Below, in pieces: positions 9,823 to 18,800 of a DNA stretch of 64,000 nucleotides. Position numbers and translations under genes: made by a program. Under the pieces are notes generated by a model that made no database searches, was not told where the DNA came from, and saw only the letters and a list, made by a program, of their open reading frames with translations. This DNA is from Paenibacillus piscarius (GTDB taxonomy: Bacteria > Bacillota > Bacilli > Paenibacillales > Paenibacillaceae). Where the stretch lies: the NCBI RefSeq assembly GCF_022234545.1, contig NZ_JAIEUI010000010.1, positions 170,068 to 234,067 of the forward strand, in the 5' to 3' direction. The stretch's first letter is position 1; each line of letters starts with the position of its first letter.

Positions 9823-9985
9823 GGCTATCCCTCCATCATCCGTGCTATTTCTCCATGATTCACCAATTCTTAATTTGTTAACTATGTAGATAAACATAAT
9901 TCTTCTTTGCAGAATTTGCAAACGAAGAGGGGAGTTTAGGTGATGGGCGCGGCTGCGGGATGTTCCGGCGGACGGTGCGGCTGCG

Positions 9986-10104
9986 GTGATTTTGGACTTC
10001 CGGCCGCTGTTGTCTCCAGATGTTGTTGATTATATGGCTTGCAGCAGATAACATCCGGAGACAAAGGCGGACGCTACCGCTCCTACAGTTCCAAAATCCC
10101 CTCC
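9986..10104. repeat. Large imperfect palindromic element
   Basis: The left arm contains GATTTTGGA then TTGTCTCC and AGATGTT; the right arm contains AACATCC, GGAGACAA and then TTCCAAAATC, in mirrored order. The loop is about 20 bases. The arms differ in length by roughly 15 bases, as expected for a decayed hairpin-forming repeat of the MITE or BIME kind. No transposase is nearby. Confidence 0.7.
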
Positions 10105-10165
10105 GCCACTTTCCGCCTAAACGGTGTAAGTAGTAAAGCGGCACTATAGCGCTGCGCTGATAGTG

Positions 10166-10305
10166 CACAAGTGAAAAAAGCAAAGAGCCAAAAGCAAAAG
10201 CATAAAAGCAATAAGCGTAAAAGCGTAAAAGCTAATAGCGTAAAGGCTAAAAACATAAAAGGCTAAAAGCGTAAAAGCAAGAGCAAAAAGCAAAAATAAA
10301 AGAGA
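10166..10305. repeat. A-rich degenerate micro-repeat tract
   Basis: About 16 imperfect copies of a unit close to GTAAAAGC or AAAAGCA in tandem, with an 8-11 base period. The plus strand is almost only A, G and C or T at fixed places; no open frame of interest is formed. Confidence 0.75.
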
Positions 10306-10342
10306 AGGACCAACCCAATCCGGGAAAAACTACCCACAAAAA

Positions 10343-10429
10343 AAGCAGGTGGAAATATGTGTCTTAATCTCTTGAATTCCGGGCGATTAACTTAAGCAGG
10401 TGGAAAAACAGCATCTAAAGCAGAGGAAA
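10343..10429 (+). repeat. Short direct repeats AAGCAGGTGGAAA
   Basis: AAGCAGGTGGAAA occurs at 10343-10355 and 10394-10406, 51 bases apart, and a degenerate third copy AAAGCAGAGGAAA lies at 10417-10429. They sit in non-coding DNA between two minus-strand genes. Confidence 0.6.
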
Positions 10430-10744
10430 TTGATACTTAAAAGAAAATTTGTCTAAATAAGTGCTGTTACTCCAACTGTTGCCCGGATGCGCCTACTTCT
10501 CTCCCCAACAAGTGTGCAAAATCCAACTATTCTACGTTCGCCATTCTATCAGCGCCCCTCTAATCTGAGCATACTCCAAACTATTTTGGCAATCTGATAG
10601 CCCATCTCTCTTACTATACCACGCCGAATACGCTCCCGGCCTGAGAATGCGGCATTTATAGCAGATTATTATTAACTTAGCTGCGGCCGAATGTGACCGG
10701 TTTTTCGATTACATTTGGTCACGGTCCTTTCAGCGCACAAAAAC

Positions 10745-10767
10745 GCCCCCCGGCTAAGCCGGAGGGC
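10745..10767 (-). terminator. Intrinsic terminator of the CAP-domain gene
   Basis: GC-rich 10-bp stem (10745-10754 with 10758-10767) with one G-T pair and a 3-base loop; on the minus strand it is followed by five T's. It begins 12 bases after the stop codon. Confidence 0.9.
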
Positions 10768-10779
10768 GAAGTGCAGCCA

Positions 10780-11544
10780 TTATTTGCCGATGAATTCCTG
10801 GACCCAGTAGTTATTGTCGAAGCCAACGCCGATGTAATTGAAATTCGCGCTCAGGATATTGGCCTTGTGGCCCGGGCTGTTCATCCAGGCGGTCATAACC
10901 TCCTGCGGTGTCTTCTGGCCCATCGCGATGTTCTCTCCTGCGGCATTATAAGTGATGCCGAAGGATTTCATCATATCAAATGGTGATCCGTAGGTAGGTG
11001 AGGTATGCGAGAAATAATTGTTCACCCGCATATCTGTCGCCTTAGCCGCAGCTACTTTGTTCAGGCTGTCCAGTGCGGACACCGGAGCCAGTCCGGCAGC
11101 AGCACGCTCTTTGTTCACCAGGGCTACCACCTGCTGGGTGTAGCTCGATGCGCTGGAGGGAGCTGCAGCTACGGAAGTAGGGGCTGGAGTCACTGCCGGC
11201 TTAGCCGTAGGGGCTGGAGCCGCAGTAGCCACAGGGGCTGGTGTAGCGACCGGCTGTGCTGTTACTACCGGCTTCGCTGTTGCAGCAGGCTGTGCTGCCT
11301 GCGGGGTACCCGCAGCAGGTGCCTTATAGACAATCGTCTTAGTGAAGGTGAATGTGTTACCATCCCATACGAAGGATTTCGGATTCTGCTGGGAGAAGTA
11401 TTCAATGAATTGCTTGAAATCCATATTTGATCCGGCTGCTTCAGTGCCAGCCGCTGCATTTGCCTGCAATGGAAGAGAAATACCAAGCGCCATAACAGCG
11501 GCTACGCTTCCACCAATCATTGCTCTTAATGTCTTGCTTTTCAT
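10780..11544 (-). CDS. Secreted CAP-domain (SCP/YkwD-like) protein
   Basis: 254 residues from the ATG at 11544, which follows AAGGAGATGG; the longer open frame upstream lacks a ribosome binding site. Residues 1-30 form a signal peptide ending in QANAAA. A linker of Ala/Pro/Thr-Val repeats (about residues 75-125) precedes a C-terminal CAP domain with the motifs HTSPTYGSPFDM, AGENIAMG and WMNSPGHKANIL. The family occurs in Bacillus YkwD and in spore-coat or cell-wall associated proteins; biochemical function is not established. Confidence 0.92.
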   Translation of the reverse strand: MKSKTLRAMIGGSVAAVMALGISLPLQANAAAGTEAAGSNMDFKQFIEYFSQQNPKSFVWDGNTFTFTKTIVYKAPAAGTPQAAQPAATAKPVVTAQPVATPAPVATAAPAPTAKPAVTPAPTSVAAAPSSASSYTQQVVALVNKERAAAGLAPVSALDSLNKVAAAKATDMRVNNYFSHTSPTYGSPFDMMKSFGITYNAAGENIAMGQKTPQEVMTAWMNSPGHKANILSANFNYIGVGFDNNYWVQEFIGK

Positions 11545-11702
11545 TCTGCCATCTCCTTGTTCTGGTTGTAGTCCAATCCTGTTGCCTTGGCCTGAGTGAA
11601 TTGTTACAAAGTTGTAATCTGTTCCTAAGCCATTGTAACACAAAACTATCAGCTGTGCTCTTCTAAATTATGTAAAAATTGATAGAGTATGATTCACAAG
11701 AA

Positions 11703-11723
11703 ACCGCCCTGGATCAGGACGGT
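11703..11723 (-). terminator. Possible terminator of the WG-repeat gene
   Basis: A 9-bp stem with one mismatch (11703-11711 with 11715-11723), 41 bases after the stop codon; on the minus strand it is followed by a short T-rich stretch only. Confidence 0.55.
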
Positions 11724-11763
11724 TCCCGGTCTTACTTATATATCGGCGCTTCGCGTGCCTATT

Positions 11764-13725
11764 TTAATGATAGGACTGCCAGAAGTCGCCTTCCGTTGAG
11801 ATCAGGCCCATAATCTCGGCATAAGGAATGCGGAAGGTGGGGAAGCCTGCTGCATACGGGGCAATTTCGTAAGGAGCGAAATAAAGATATAGTGCTTCTC
11901 CGTCAACATAGAACGGCTGATCAGCAGTAATCCCTTTATAGGTATCCGGAAAAACATAAGAATACTGCGGGTCATTCGCAATCTGCTTGCCGACAATGTC
12001 ACTGAGCTTCTGGACATATTTGCTGCCGGGCTTGAACAGATCACTGAGGGTATAGAATCTGCCGGTGCGCAGGTTGATATGCTCATAGATCCTGGTAGGC
12101 ATCCCATGAGCGGCCCCGAACGGAAACTTGTATCCATCCAGCTCCAGCACCAGCAGGTTCTTACGGAAGAAGGAGACTGCGAAATCACCGGTATAGCTGA
12201 AATCCTGGCTTGCCCCTCCCGGTCCGGCGCCCTCGGCCAGAGACAGGCTGCGCAGCCGGTCATTGACTGACTTCGCCACATCTACCATGGCAATGCCCTC
12301 CACTACCGGATAGTAGACCAGATAATCACGATTCGGCTTATATTTCTTCTCCAGCACGGAGTAAGGCGGTCTGAGCGGTATGACCCCGTTCTGCCGCCAG
12401 ACCTGCTTCCCTCTGCGGTCATAATACGACGTACGCAGATCTATATCCGCCCGGATCAGGTTTCCGCTGAAGGATAAGGTGCCGGAGCCGGGCAATACAG
12501 GGGGCTGGGCTGCTTTTTTGCCGCTGGTATCGATAAAATAAGTGTCCTTGGCATCGTAGACCGACGCCAGCCCGTTCTCGTAATTGTTCACCCCAAGCAG
12601 CGGATGGGTGCTCAGAATCCGTCCCGTAAGCGCATCGGCAATGACATAGCTGGAGCCCCTGTAGGGCTGGTCAGCATACAGCGGGGTTCCCAGCGCGACG
12701 CGGTTCTCTCCAAGCTGCTGCACTTCATAATATGTCGCCGGAATAATCAGCTTCCCCTGCTTGTCGATCAGACCGTAGGCATTGCCGTAGTTCTCGGCAG
12801 TGTTAATCACCGCACGGCCACCGGAGAACGGTAAGGCGGCAGTGAACTGCGGCGGGATCGCAACCGTTCCGTCGGTACGCAGATAGCCGTATTTTCCATT
12901 CTCCACAGCCTGGAAGGCCAGCAGACCATCCCCCGGATAGCCGACAAAAGGATATTTGTACGTATGCAGCACCTGGCCCGCCGGGTCAATCAGCGCATAT
13001 TCGCCTTCGGCGGTTTTGACCAGTGCTGTGCCGTCCGAGAAATCACCGGCGTCCAGATAGACGGCAGGCAGCACCTCCTTGCCCTGGGCATCCAGATAGC
13101 CGTACAGCGAAGGCCCCCCGGAGGTATTCTGCTTCGAGTACAGCGCCCGCCCGTCATGTAGCGAATTCAGATAATCATAACGCGACGCTGTGACCTCTTT
13201 GCCCTGCTCGTTGATGAACGTGTAGCCCTTGGCATCCGATACCACCGCCCGCCCTTCCGAGAAGGGGCCGATGAAAGAATAGACCGGCTTCACCTTCTCC
13301 CGCCCGGCGCTGTCGATCAGGCCGCTTATATTCCCCTTCTGGACTACCGCCAGGCCGCTTCGTTGAAATTCCTCAGCATAATCATATCGCGGCTCGATCA
13401 CCGTCCGCCCTTCATTGTTGATGTATCCCCACAGCGTCCCGTCTTTCGTCTTAAACGGAGCCGGATGCAGCAGCTCCGCCCGCAGCCCGCCCCCGTCTTC
13501 AGGAAGCACAATAAGCGCATCCAGCGGCTTCTTAGCGTAATCTACGCGGTATAACCCCGCCTCTGCCGGGATCGTCACGTACAGGTCATCATCTGCGCGG
13601 ATGAAATCCTCCTCCTGCTGCGGAATGCATTCGTTCCAGCCAATTCCGTCCCACCGCCATACCTCGGTCTGAATCAGACCGTTGTCGTTCCCTTGTCCCA
13701 GCTCATTCAGCCTAATTCTCAGCAT
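11764..13725 (-). CDS. WG-repeat protein with DUF3298-type C-terminus
   Basis: 653 residues from the ATG at 13725, which has GGGAG nine bases upstream; an ATG at 13752 would add nine residues. The central part (about residues 95-430) is a series of WG/KWG beta repeats with the pattern F..G.A.V...G..G.I...G. The C-terminal 180 residues resemble DUF3298 (RsiV/PdaC-like), with NLRTGRFYTLSDLF and an aromatic-rich end. No signal peptide or membrane helix is visible, so it is probably cytosolic or exported by a route I cannot see. WG proteins usually bind partners; the role here is unknown. Confidence 0.88.
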   Translation of the reverse strand: MLRIRLNELGQGNDNGLIQTEVWRWDGIGWNECIPQQEEDFIRADDDLYVTIPAEAGLYRVDYAKKPLDALIVLPEDGGGLRAELLHPAPFKTKDGTLWGYINNEGRTVIEPRYDYAEEFQRSGLAVVQKGNISGLIDSAGREKVKPVYSFIGPFSEGRAVVSDAKGYTFINEQGKEVTASRYDYLNSLHDGRALYSKQNTSGGPSLYGYLDAQGKEVLPAVYLDAGDFSDGTALVKTAEGEYALIDPAGQVLHTYKYPFVGYPGDGLLAFQAVENGKYGYLRTDGTVAIPPQFTAALPFSGGRAVINTAENYGNAYGLIDKQGKLIIPATYYEVQQLGENRVALGTPLYADQPYRGSSYVIADALTGRILSTHPLLGVNNYENGLASVYDAKDTYFIDTSGKKAAQPPVLPGSGTLSFSGNLIRADIDLRTSYYDRRGKQVWRQNGVIPLRPPYSVLEKKYKPNRDYLVYYPVVEGIAMVDVAKSVNDRLRSLSLAEGAGPGGASQDFSYTGDFAVSFFRKNLLVLELDGYKFPFGAAHGMPTRIYEHINLRTGRFYTLSDLFKPGSKYVQKLSDIVGKQIANDPQYSYVFPDTYKGITADQPFYVDGEALYLYFAPYEIAPYAAGFPTFRIPYAEIMGLISTEGDFWQSYH

Positions 13726-13791
13726 GCTGTCGCTCTCCCTTACAAAAGGCATTTGCCTATAGAATATGAGACAGGGGCGGAAAAGGTGTGT

Positions 13792-13802
13792 ATGCGGGGG
13801 AC
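13792..13802 (+). repeat. Fragment resembling the core of repeat B
   Basis: GCGGGGGACCC matches the core GCGGGGACCC of repeat B with one extra G. It lies about 80 bases upstream of repeat A copy 1, close to the distance between B and A at 63760-63934. Confidence 0.45.
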
Positions 13803-13882
13803 CCGGGATACCGCCCGGAAGTGATTCAACAGGTCCAATCGAGGGTTATATACAAAAGGCTGCGCCAGACAAGGCCAAGTGG

Positions 13883-13976
13883 AAACGGCTATGCCGTCCT
13901 GTTTAAGGACGGCACCCGTTTCAGCGAGAAATATAAGGATAAGTTATCGTGTGCAACATGTAAATTCTTATATTTC
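13883..13976 (+). repeat. Dispersed hairpin repeat A, copy 1
   Basis: Two hairpins in a row. The first pairs TGCCGTCC with GGACGGCA inside an outer AAACGG/CCGTTT pair (13883-13920). The second pairs GAAATATAAG (13927-13936) with CTTATATTTC (13967-13976). A copy 80 to 90 percent identical lies at 63845-63934. The right end abuts the A-tract that is the U-tract of the GNAT-gene terminator on the minus strand. Confidence 0.85.
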
Positions 13977-13984
13977 AAAAAAAA

Positions 13985-14007
13985 CCATCCCGTTGACGCC
14001 GGGATGG
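13985..14007 (-). terminator. Intrinsic terminator of the GNAT gene
   Basis: Stem CCATCCCG/CGGGATGG (13985-13992 with 14000-14007), 7-base loop, followed on the minus strand by eight T's. The T-run runs directly into repeat A copy 1. Confidence 0.92.
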
Positions 14008-14031
14008 GGATGTTCGGTGAATCGTATAGGA

Positions 14032-14496
14032 TTATAAAAGTGCTTTGTTGAAGCGGTAGCCCGCATCCTTCTCAAAGCCGATATGGCGGTAGAAGGCATG
14101 AGCCGGCGCACGCTCGACGCGGTTGCCGCTCCGCAGAAACAGCTGGCAGCAGCCCTGATGGCGTGCCCAGTCTTCTGCTGCTGCAACAAGTCTTTTGCCA
14201 AGGCCTTGTCCTCTAAGCTCCTCCGCTACGATCAGCGCGGTAATCTCCGTGATACAATCGGCATGCTTGTAGTAGGATTTCACCTGGCGCAATCCGATCA
14301 TTCCCACAACTTCATTATTAAGCTCTGCAACCATGGTGCAGTGATAAGGATCATGCTCCATGCCTTCCATTCTCTCTTTCATCACGCTAAGCGTTGTCGG
14401 ATAACCGAATTCCCGCAAAAGGGCTGTGACTCTCTCCAGATCATTCATGCCGCATTTGCGGATCTGCAGTACCTGCTCCTGAGTACTACTGTTCAT
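14032..14496 (-). CDS. GNAT-family N-acetyltransferase
   Basis: 154 residues from the ATG at 14496, nine bases after GGAGG; it overlaps the end of purT by 11 bases. The acetyl-CoA binding motif A is ITALIVAEELRGQGLGKRL (R/QxxGxG/A core), and the C-terminal motif B ends HAFYRHIGFEKD. It transfers an acetyl group to an amine; the substrate is unknown. Co-translation with PurT suggests no specific link beyond shared expression. Confidence 0.92.
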   Translation of the reverse strand: MNSSTQEQVLQIRKCGMNDLERVTALLREFGYPTTLSVMKERMEGMEHDPYHCTMVAELNNEVVGMIGLRQVKSYYKHADCITEITALIVAEELRGQGLGKRLVAAAEDWARHQGCCQLFLRSGNRVERAPAHAFYRHIGFEKDAGYRFNKALL

Positions 14497-15679
14497 CCCC
14501 GTATACCTCCACTTGTAGCTTAGACGCCGCCTGCTTGGCCGCTGTCCGCGCGATTTCAACCTCTTCCGCTGAACTGAGTGCGACGGCCATACGCCGTCCC
14601 GGGCGAATCTCCGGCTTGCCGAATACACGGATCTGTGTACGGGGAAGGGCCAGCGCCGCTTCCATGCCGGTAATGACAAAGGCTTGTCCTGTGCCTTCCC
14701 GGGCCTTCAGTGTAGCTGAAGCTCCCGGTGTCAGCAGATGTACCGCCTCCAGCGGAAATCCAAGAATGGCTCTGACATGCAGAGCAAATTCAGACAAATC
14801 CTGCGTAACCATTGTAACCATACCTGTGTCATGCGGGCGGGGAGACACTTCACTGAACAGCACCCCGTCCGCGGTGAGGAACAGCTCCACACCAAAAATT
14901 CCGTAACCTCCAAGCTGATCAGTGACTGCCTTAGCGATAGCCTGCGATTCCTCCAGCTGTGCCGCGCTCATCGGGTGCGGCTGCCAGGACTCCACATAAT
15001 CGCCATCCTGCTGAATGTGACCGATTGGCGGGCAGAAGATCGTGCCGCTGACGGAACGGACCGTAAGCAGGGTAATCTCGCTCTCAAAGGTCACAAAAGC
15101 TTCAACAATCACGCGCGTTCCCTTGGCGCGGGCGCCCTCCAGCGCCGTGTTCCAGCAGGCTTCGGCATCCTCCGGCCGCCGGCAGATGCTCTGCCCTTTG
15201 CCGGAGGAGCTCATAATCGGCTTGACCACACAAGGGGTTCCCAGCTCCTGCACAGCCTGCTGCAGCTCCTCCAGGCTGTCCGCGAACCGGTAAGCCGCAG
15301 TCGGCAGGCCCAGCTCCTCTGCCGCCAGGCGGCGGATGCCCTCACGGTCCATGGTCAACCGGGCAGCGCGGGCCGTAGGAATGACCAGGAAGCCTTCTTC
15401 CTCCAGCTCAGCCAGCGCTCCGGTCGCAATCGCTTCAATCTCGGGTACAATCAAATCTGGCTTCTCTGTACGGATCAGCTGCTTCAGTGCCTCGGCATCC
15501 AGCATGTCCAGTACATAAGAGCGGTGGGCCACGCCCATCGCGGGTGCAGCTTCATAACGGTCCACAGCTACGGTCTCTACGCCAAGGCGTTGAGCTTCGA
15601 TAATGACTTCCTTCCCCAGTTCGCCGCTGCCGAGCAGCAGCAGCTTCTTGCTCCGGGCTGATAAAGGAGCTCCCCACAT
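14486..15679 (-). CDS. purT: Formate-dependent phosphoribosylglycinamide formyltransferase
   Basis: 397 residues, close to the 392 of E. coli PurT. It converts formate, ATP and GAR to FGAR in purine synthesis without folate. The Rossmann-like start KKLLLLGSGELGKEV, the ATP-grasp region PCVVKPIMSSSGKGQS, and the metal-site stretch FGVELFLTADGVLFSEVSPRPHDTG are all present. I chose the ATG at 15679, with GGAG seven bases upstream; a TTG at 15691 is possible. It lies outside any pur cluster, as is common for purT. Confidence 0.94.
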   Translation of the reverse strand: MWGAPLSARSKKLLLLGSGELGKEVIIEAQRLGVETVAVDRYEAAPAMGVAHRSYVLDMLDAEALKQLIRTEKPDLIVPEIEAIATGALAELEEEGFLVIPTARAARLTMDREGIRRLAAEELGLPTAAYRFADSLEELQQAVQELGTPCVVKPIMSSSGKGQSICRRPEDAEACWNTALEGARAKGTRVIVEAFVTFESEITLLTVRSVSGTIFCPPIGHIQQDGDYVESWQPHPMSAAQLEESQAIAKAVTDQLGGYGIFGVELFLTADGVLFSEVSPRPHDTGMVTMVTQDLSEFALHVRAILGFPLEAVHLLTPGASATLKAREGTGQAFVITGMEAALALPRTQIRVFGKPEIRPGRRMAVALSSAEEVEIARTAAKQAASKLQVEVYGDEQ

Positions 15680-15828
15680 TGTCGACTCCAACCTCTTTTC
15701 GCAAATTTGTCTGCTGACTTCTATGTTTCTGTAAAATGTCGCAGTTTTCTTTGTAAATTTTCAGGCTTCTTTATTTTCTTCCATCGCCCGGCAGATTGCA
15801 AGTGTTCTTCGACATTTTCCTACAAACT

Positions 15829-18800
15829 TCACAGATCGCTGTTCACCCGGTCGGCAACCGCCTGCTCCAGCCGCTGCAATTCACCGGCGATACCGGCCCA
15901 ATGCTGCGCGGAATCACCTCCCTTCAGCAGCTCCGCCATGGCGGCCTCCCGCTCGGCCAGTGCCTCGCGGAGCCGCCCTGCGGCACGGAATAATGATTCT
16001 GCGGCCGCATTGGTGTAGAAGGTTAACAACTCCTGCTCCTGGGCCTCCGCAGCGGCGGCCACCGCTTCTTTGCACCACGGCTCCGCAGCCGCGCGGATCT
16101 CGGCCCGGCCCGGTCCCTCGAAGAAATGGCGCGGGGACTTGAAGCGTCCCCACAGGCTGCTCCAGTCCAGCGGCGCCAGCAGGCAATCCAGCTTCGCCGG
16201 AGCCGGCCAGCGCTCCTCCGCATTCTCCAGAAGCTGCAGCTCCTGCTCCGGGAAGTCCAGCTCCCGGGCGGCTGCAGCTGCGGCGGCCGTAACGAATCTG
16301 CGTCCTGCCGACTCCAGCCGCAGGGTGGTTGCCCACAGCTCCTGCTCCAGCTCCCGCCGGATGGATCGCTCCAGCTCCCGCCCGCAGGCAGTGAAGATAT
16401 CCTTCAGGTTCCCGCCATCCTCCCTAAGCACCGAGGGGTGGAACGATTCCTGGAAGGAACGTCCGAAGGAGAAGGCGAGCCGCTGCCGGACATGATAGAG
16501 GAGTTCCTCCCCCTCGCGGCGCAGATCCCGGAGCGGGCGTTCTTCACGCTCCAGCTCCGCCAGCCGCTGACGTGCGGCTTCACGCTGCTCCTGCAGCCGC
16601 TTCATTCCTTCCTCCCGCTGGCCGGCTTCCATCCGCGCCAGCCGCTGCCATTCCTCTGCGCGGAGGCGGACCGAGCCGAGACTGTCCCTGGCTGCTGCCA
16701 GCGACAGTCTCGGAAGCTCATCACCCGCGAACGCCGAGAGCGCCGCTTCAAAGCTGCCGAACCCGGAGGCTTCATACGCTTCCCGGCTGCGGCGGGATTT
16801 GCCCTCCAGCGCCAGCAGGCTGGAGACGCTGTAGATCCGCGGCGAGGTCAGTCCCCCGGCCCGCAGATTCTGCGCGACATGCGCCTTCACTTCCGCAAGT
16901 TCCGCCTCATCCGCGGCGAGGTCGGAGGCATTGATGATGAAGAACATTTTGTCGAGCGCGAAGCTGTCCTTGATCCGTCCAAGCTGGGCCAGGAGGCTGC
17001 GGTCTGCCTTGGAGAAGGCATGGTTATAATACGTCACGAAGCAGATCGCATCCGCATTCTTCATGTAGCCAAAGGTTACGCCGGTATGCCGGGCGTGCAG
17101 GGAATCCGCCCCCGGGGTATCCACAAGCACGATACCGCTGCGGGTCAGCGGGCTGTCTACATACAGGTCTGTGCTCTGAATGAAGCAGGCCCGCTTCTCA
17201 TCGGCGACCAGGGTGCGGTATTCCTCCAGGCTGACCGTCCGCTCGGTGCCGAGCAGCGGGCCGGATTCGGCCCATCCCGCTGCGGCGGCCCGCAGGAAGC
17301 CGATATGCGGCAGCGCAGACGGGTGCAGCCCGCTTCCCTGCAGCCGGTCCACCGCTGCGGTCCAGCGCTCCCGCTGCGGCGGCGGAAGCTGAAGCACGCT
17401 GAAGGAGTGGAGGATATCCTCCCAGAAATCCTCCGCCCGCTTCATCGTGATGAACGCCGTCCGGTTAGCGAAGCCGCCCTCCGGCGCCAGAATGCGCCCG
17501 ACGGCCGCCGTCGCCGGATGCGGCGACACGGGCAGCACATCCTCGCCCAGCAGGGCGTTGGCGAAGGAGGATTTGCCGGCGCTGAACGCTCCGAACAGCG
17601 CCAGGGTAAAGCGGCCGCCGGCGAGATCCTCCGACCGCGCCGCCAGCGCGCGCGCCGCCGAGGCCATAGCCGGCTCGGCGCGCAGCACCCCCGCCGCCTC
17701 GCGCAGCACGGCGGCGGCCTCAGTCAGCCGGCGGCGTCCGCCCGCCGGCTGGGCCGTCTCCGCCGCCCACTCCGTGGCGGCGGGGCTTGCCGCCGCGCTG
17801 CTGCGCTGCGGCGACTCCGGGCTGGCGGCGCTCAGCGCGCCAGCCGCCAGGGGCGGCACCTCCGGCAGCGCGCCGGAGGTGAGGCTGCGGCGCGGCGGCA
17901 GCAGCGCCGCGAGTTCGTCCGCGCGGGCGGCAGCCGCGCGGTCCAGCGCAGCCAGCGCGGCGTGGGCGCGGAGCTGGCTGTGCAGCGAAGCCGAGCGGCC
18001 CGCCAGCGAGGCTTGGCGCTCGGCCGCAAGCGGCGGCAGCGCGTCCAGCAGCTGCTCGCCGAAGGCCAGGACCGCGCGGCGGAAGCCTGCCTTAATCTCT
18101 GCCGCCAGGGAGCGGCAGAAGTTCAGCAGCGCCTCGCCTGAGGCCCCGGTTCCCGGCTTCACCTGAGCCGCAAGCCACCCGGGGCTCACCGCCGGAAAAG
18201 CCTGCTTCAGCAGCGGCTCCGCCCCCTCCTGCCACAGCTCCAGCCCTTCAGCCCAGTCGCGCACCAGCTGGAGAGTATGCCACTCCAGCTGGGCCGTGAT
18301 CTCTCTGGTCTGCAGGCTATGCCAGTGCGCAAGGCGCGTCCCTTGCTCCTTCTCCCGCTTCGCAGCGGTGAAGAGCAGTCCGCGCCGGAAGCCCGGCTGC
18401 AGGCTCTCGATGTAAGCGCCCGCTGCATCCCTTAGGTCAGCCGGCATCAGGTTGGTGTTGCCCAGCAGTGCGTCCAGCCGGCTGCGCAGGTCCTGGCGGG
18501 ACTGCTCAGGCAATCGCTCCAGCAGCGCCTCCTCCTGCTTAAGCTCCCGCAGCTCTTCCTGGACGGCCGCTTCCCCGCTGCCGCCCGCCGCTTCCAGAAG
18601 CTGCCCGCGCTCCTCCTCCTGGCCTTCGCGGTATGCGGCCAGCACCTCATCGGCAGTATGATGAACCGAGCGGGACAAGCTGTAATCCACCAGCTCCCTC
18701 CGCTGCTCCAGCAGGCCATTAATCACGCCAAGGAGGGCCTGCCACTGATTAAGCGGATGCGCCTGCACCTTAAGCGAGGTAAACAGCAGCCCTGCGGAAT

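Larger units (their letters stand above)
9823..10744. other. Repeat-rich non-coding region
   Basis: About 920 bases without a credible gene. It holds a large imperfect palindrome (9986-10104), an A-rich micro-repeat tract (10166-10305), three short direct repeats (10343-10429) and an unremarkable AT-rich remainder. A 101-codon minus frame at 9878-10183 lies over the palindrome and has no family features; I do not call it. Confidence 0.75.

Noticed and set aside
9878..10183. 101-codon minus-strand open frame
   Set aside because: Spans the large palindrome, rich in Arg, Ser and Pro as in random GC-rich frames, and has no ribosome binding site.
10693..10722. GTGACC/GGTCAC inverted repeat as an operator
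   Set aside because: Arms of six bases with an 18-base gap are expected by chance, and no promoter is adjacent.
16126..18141. 671-codon plus-strand open frame across the dynamin gene
   Set aside because: Antisense shadow in very GC-rich DNA where stops are rare; no ribosome binding site or domain.
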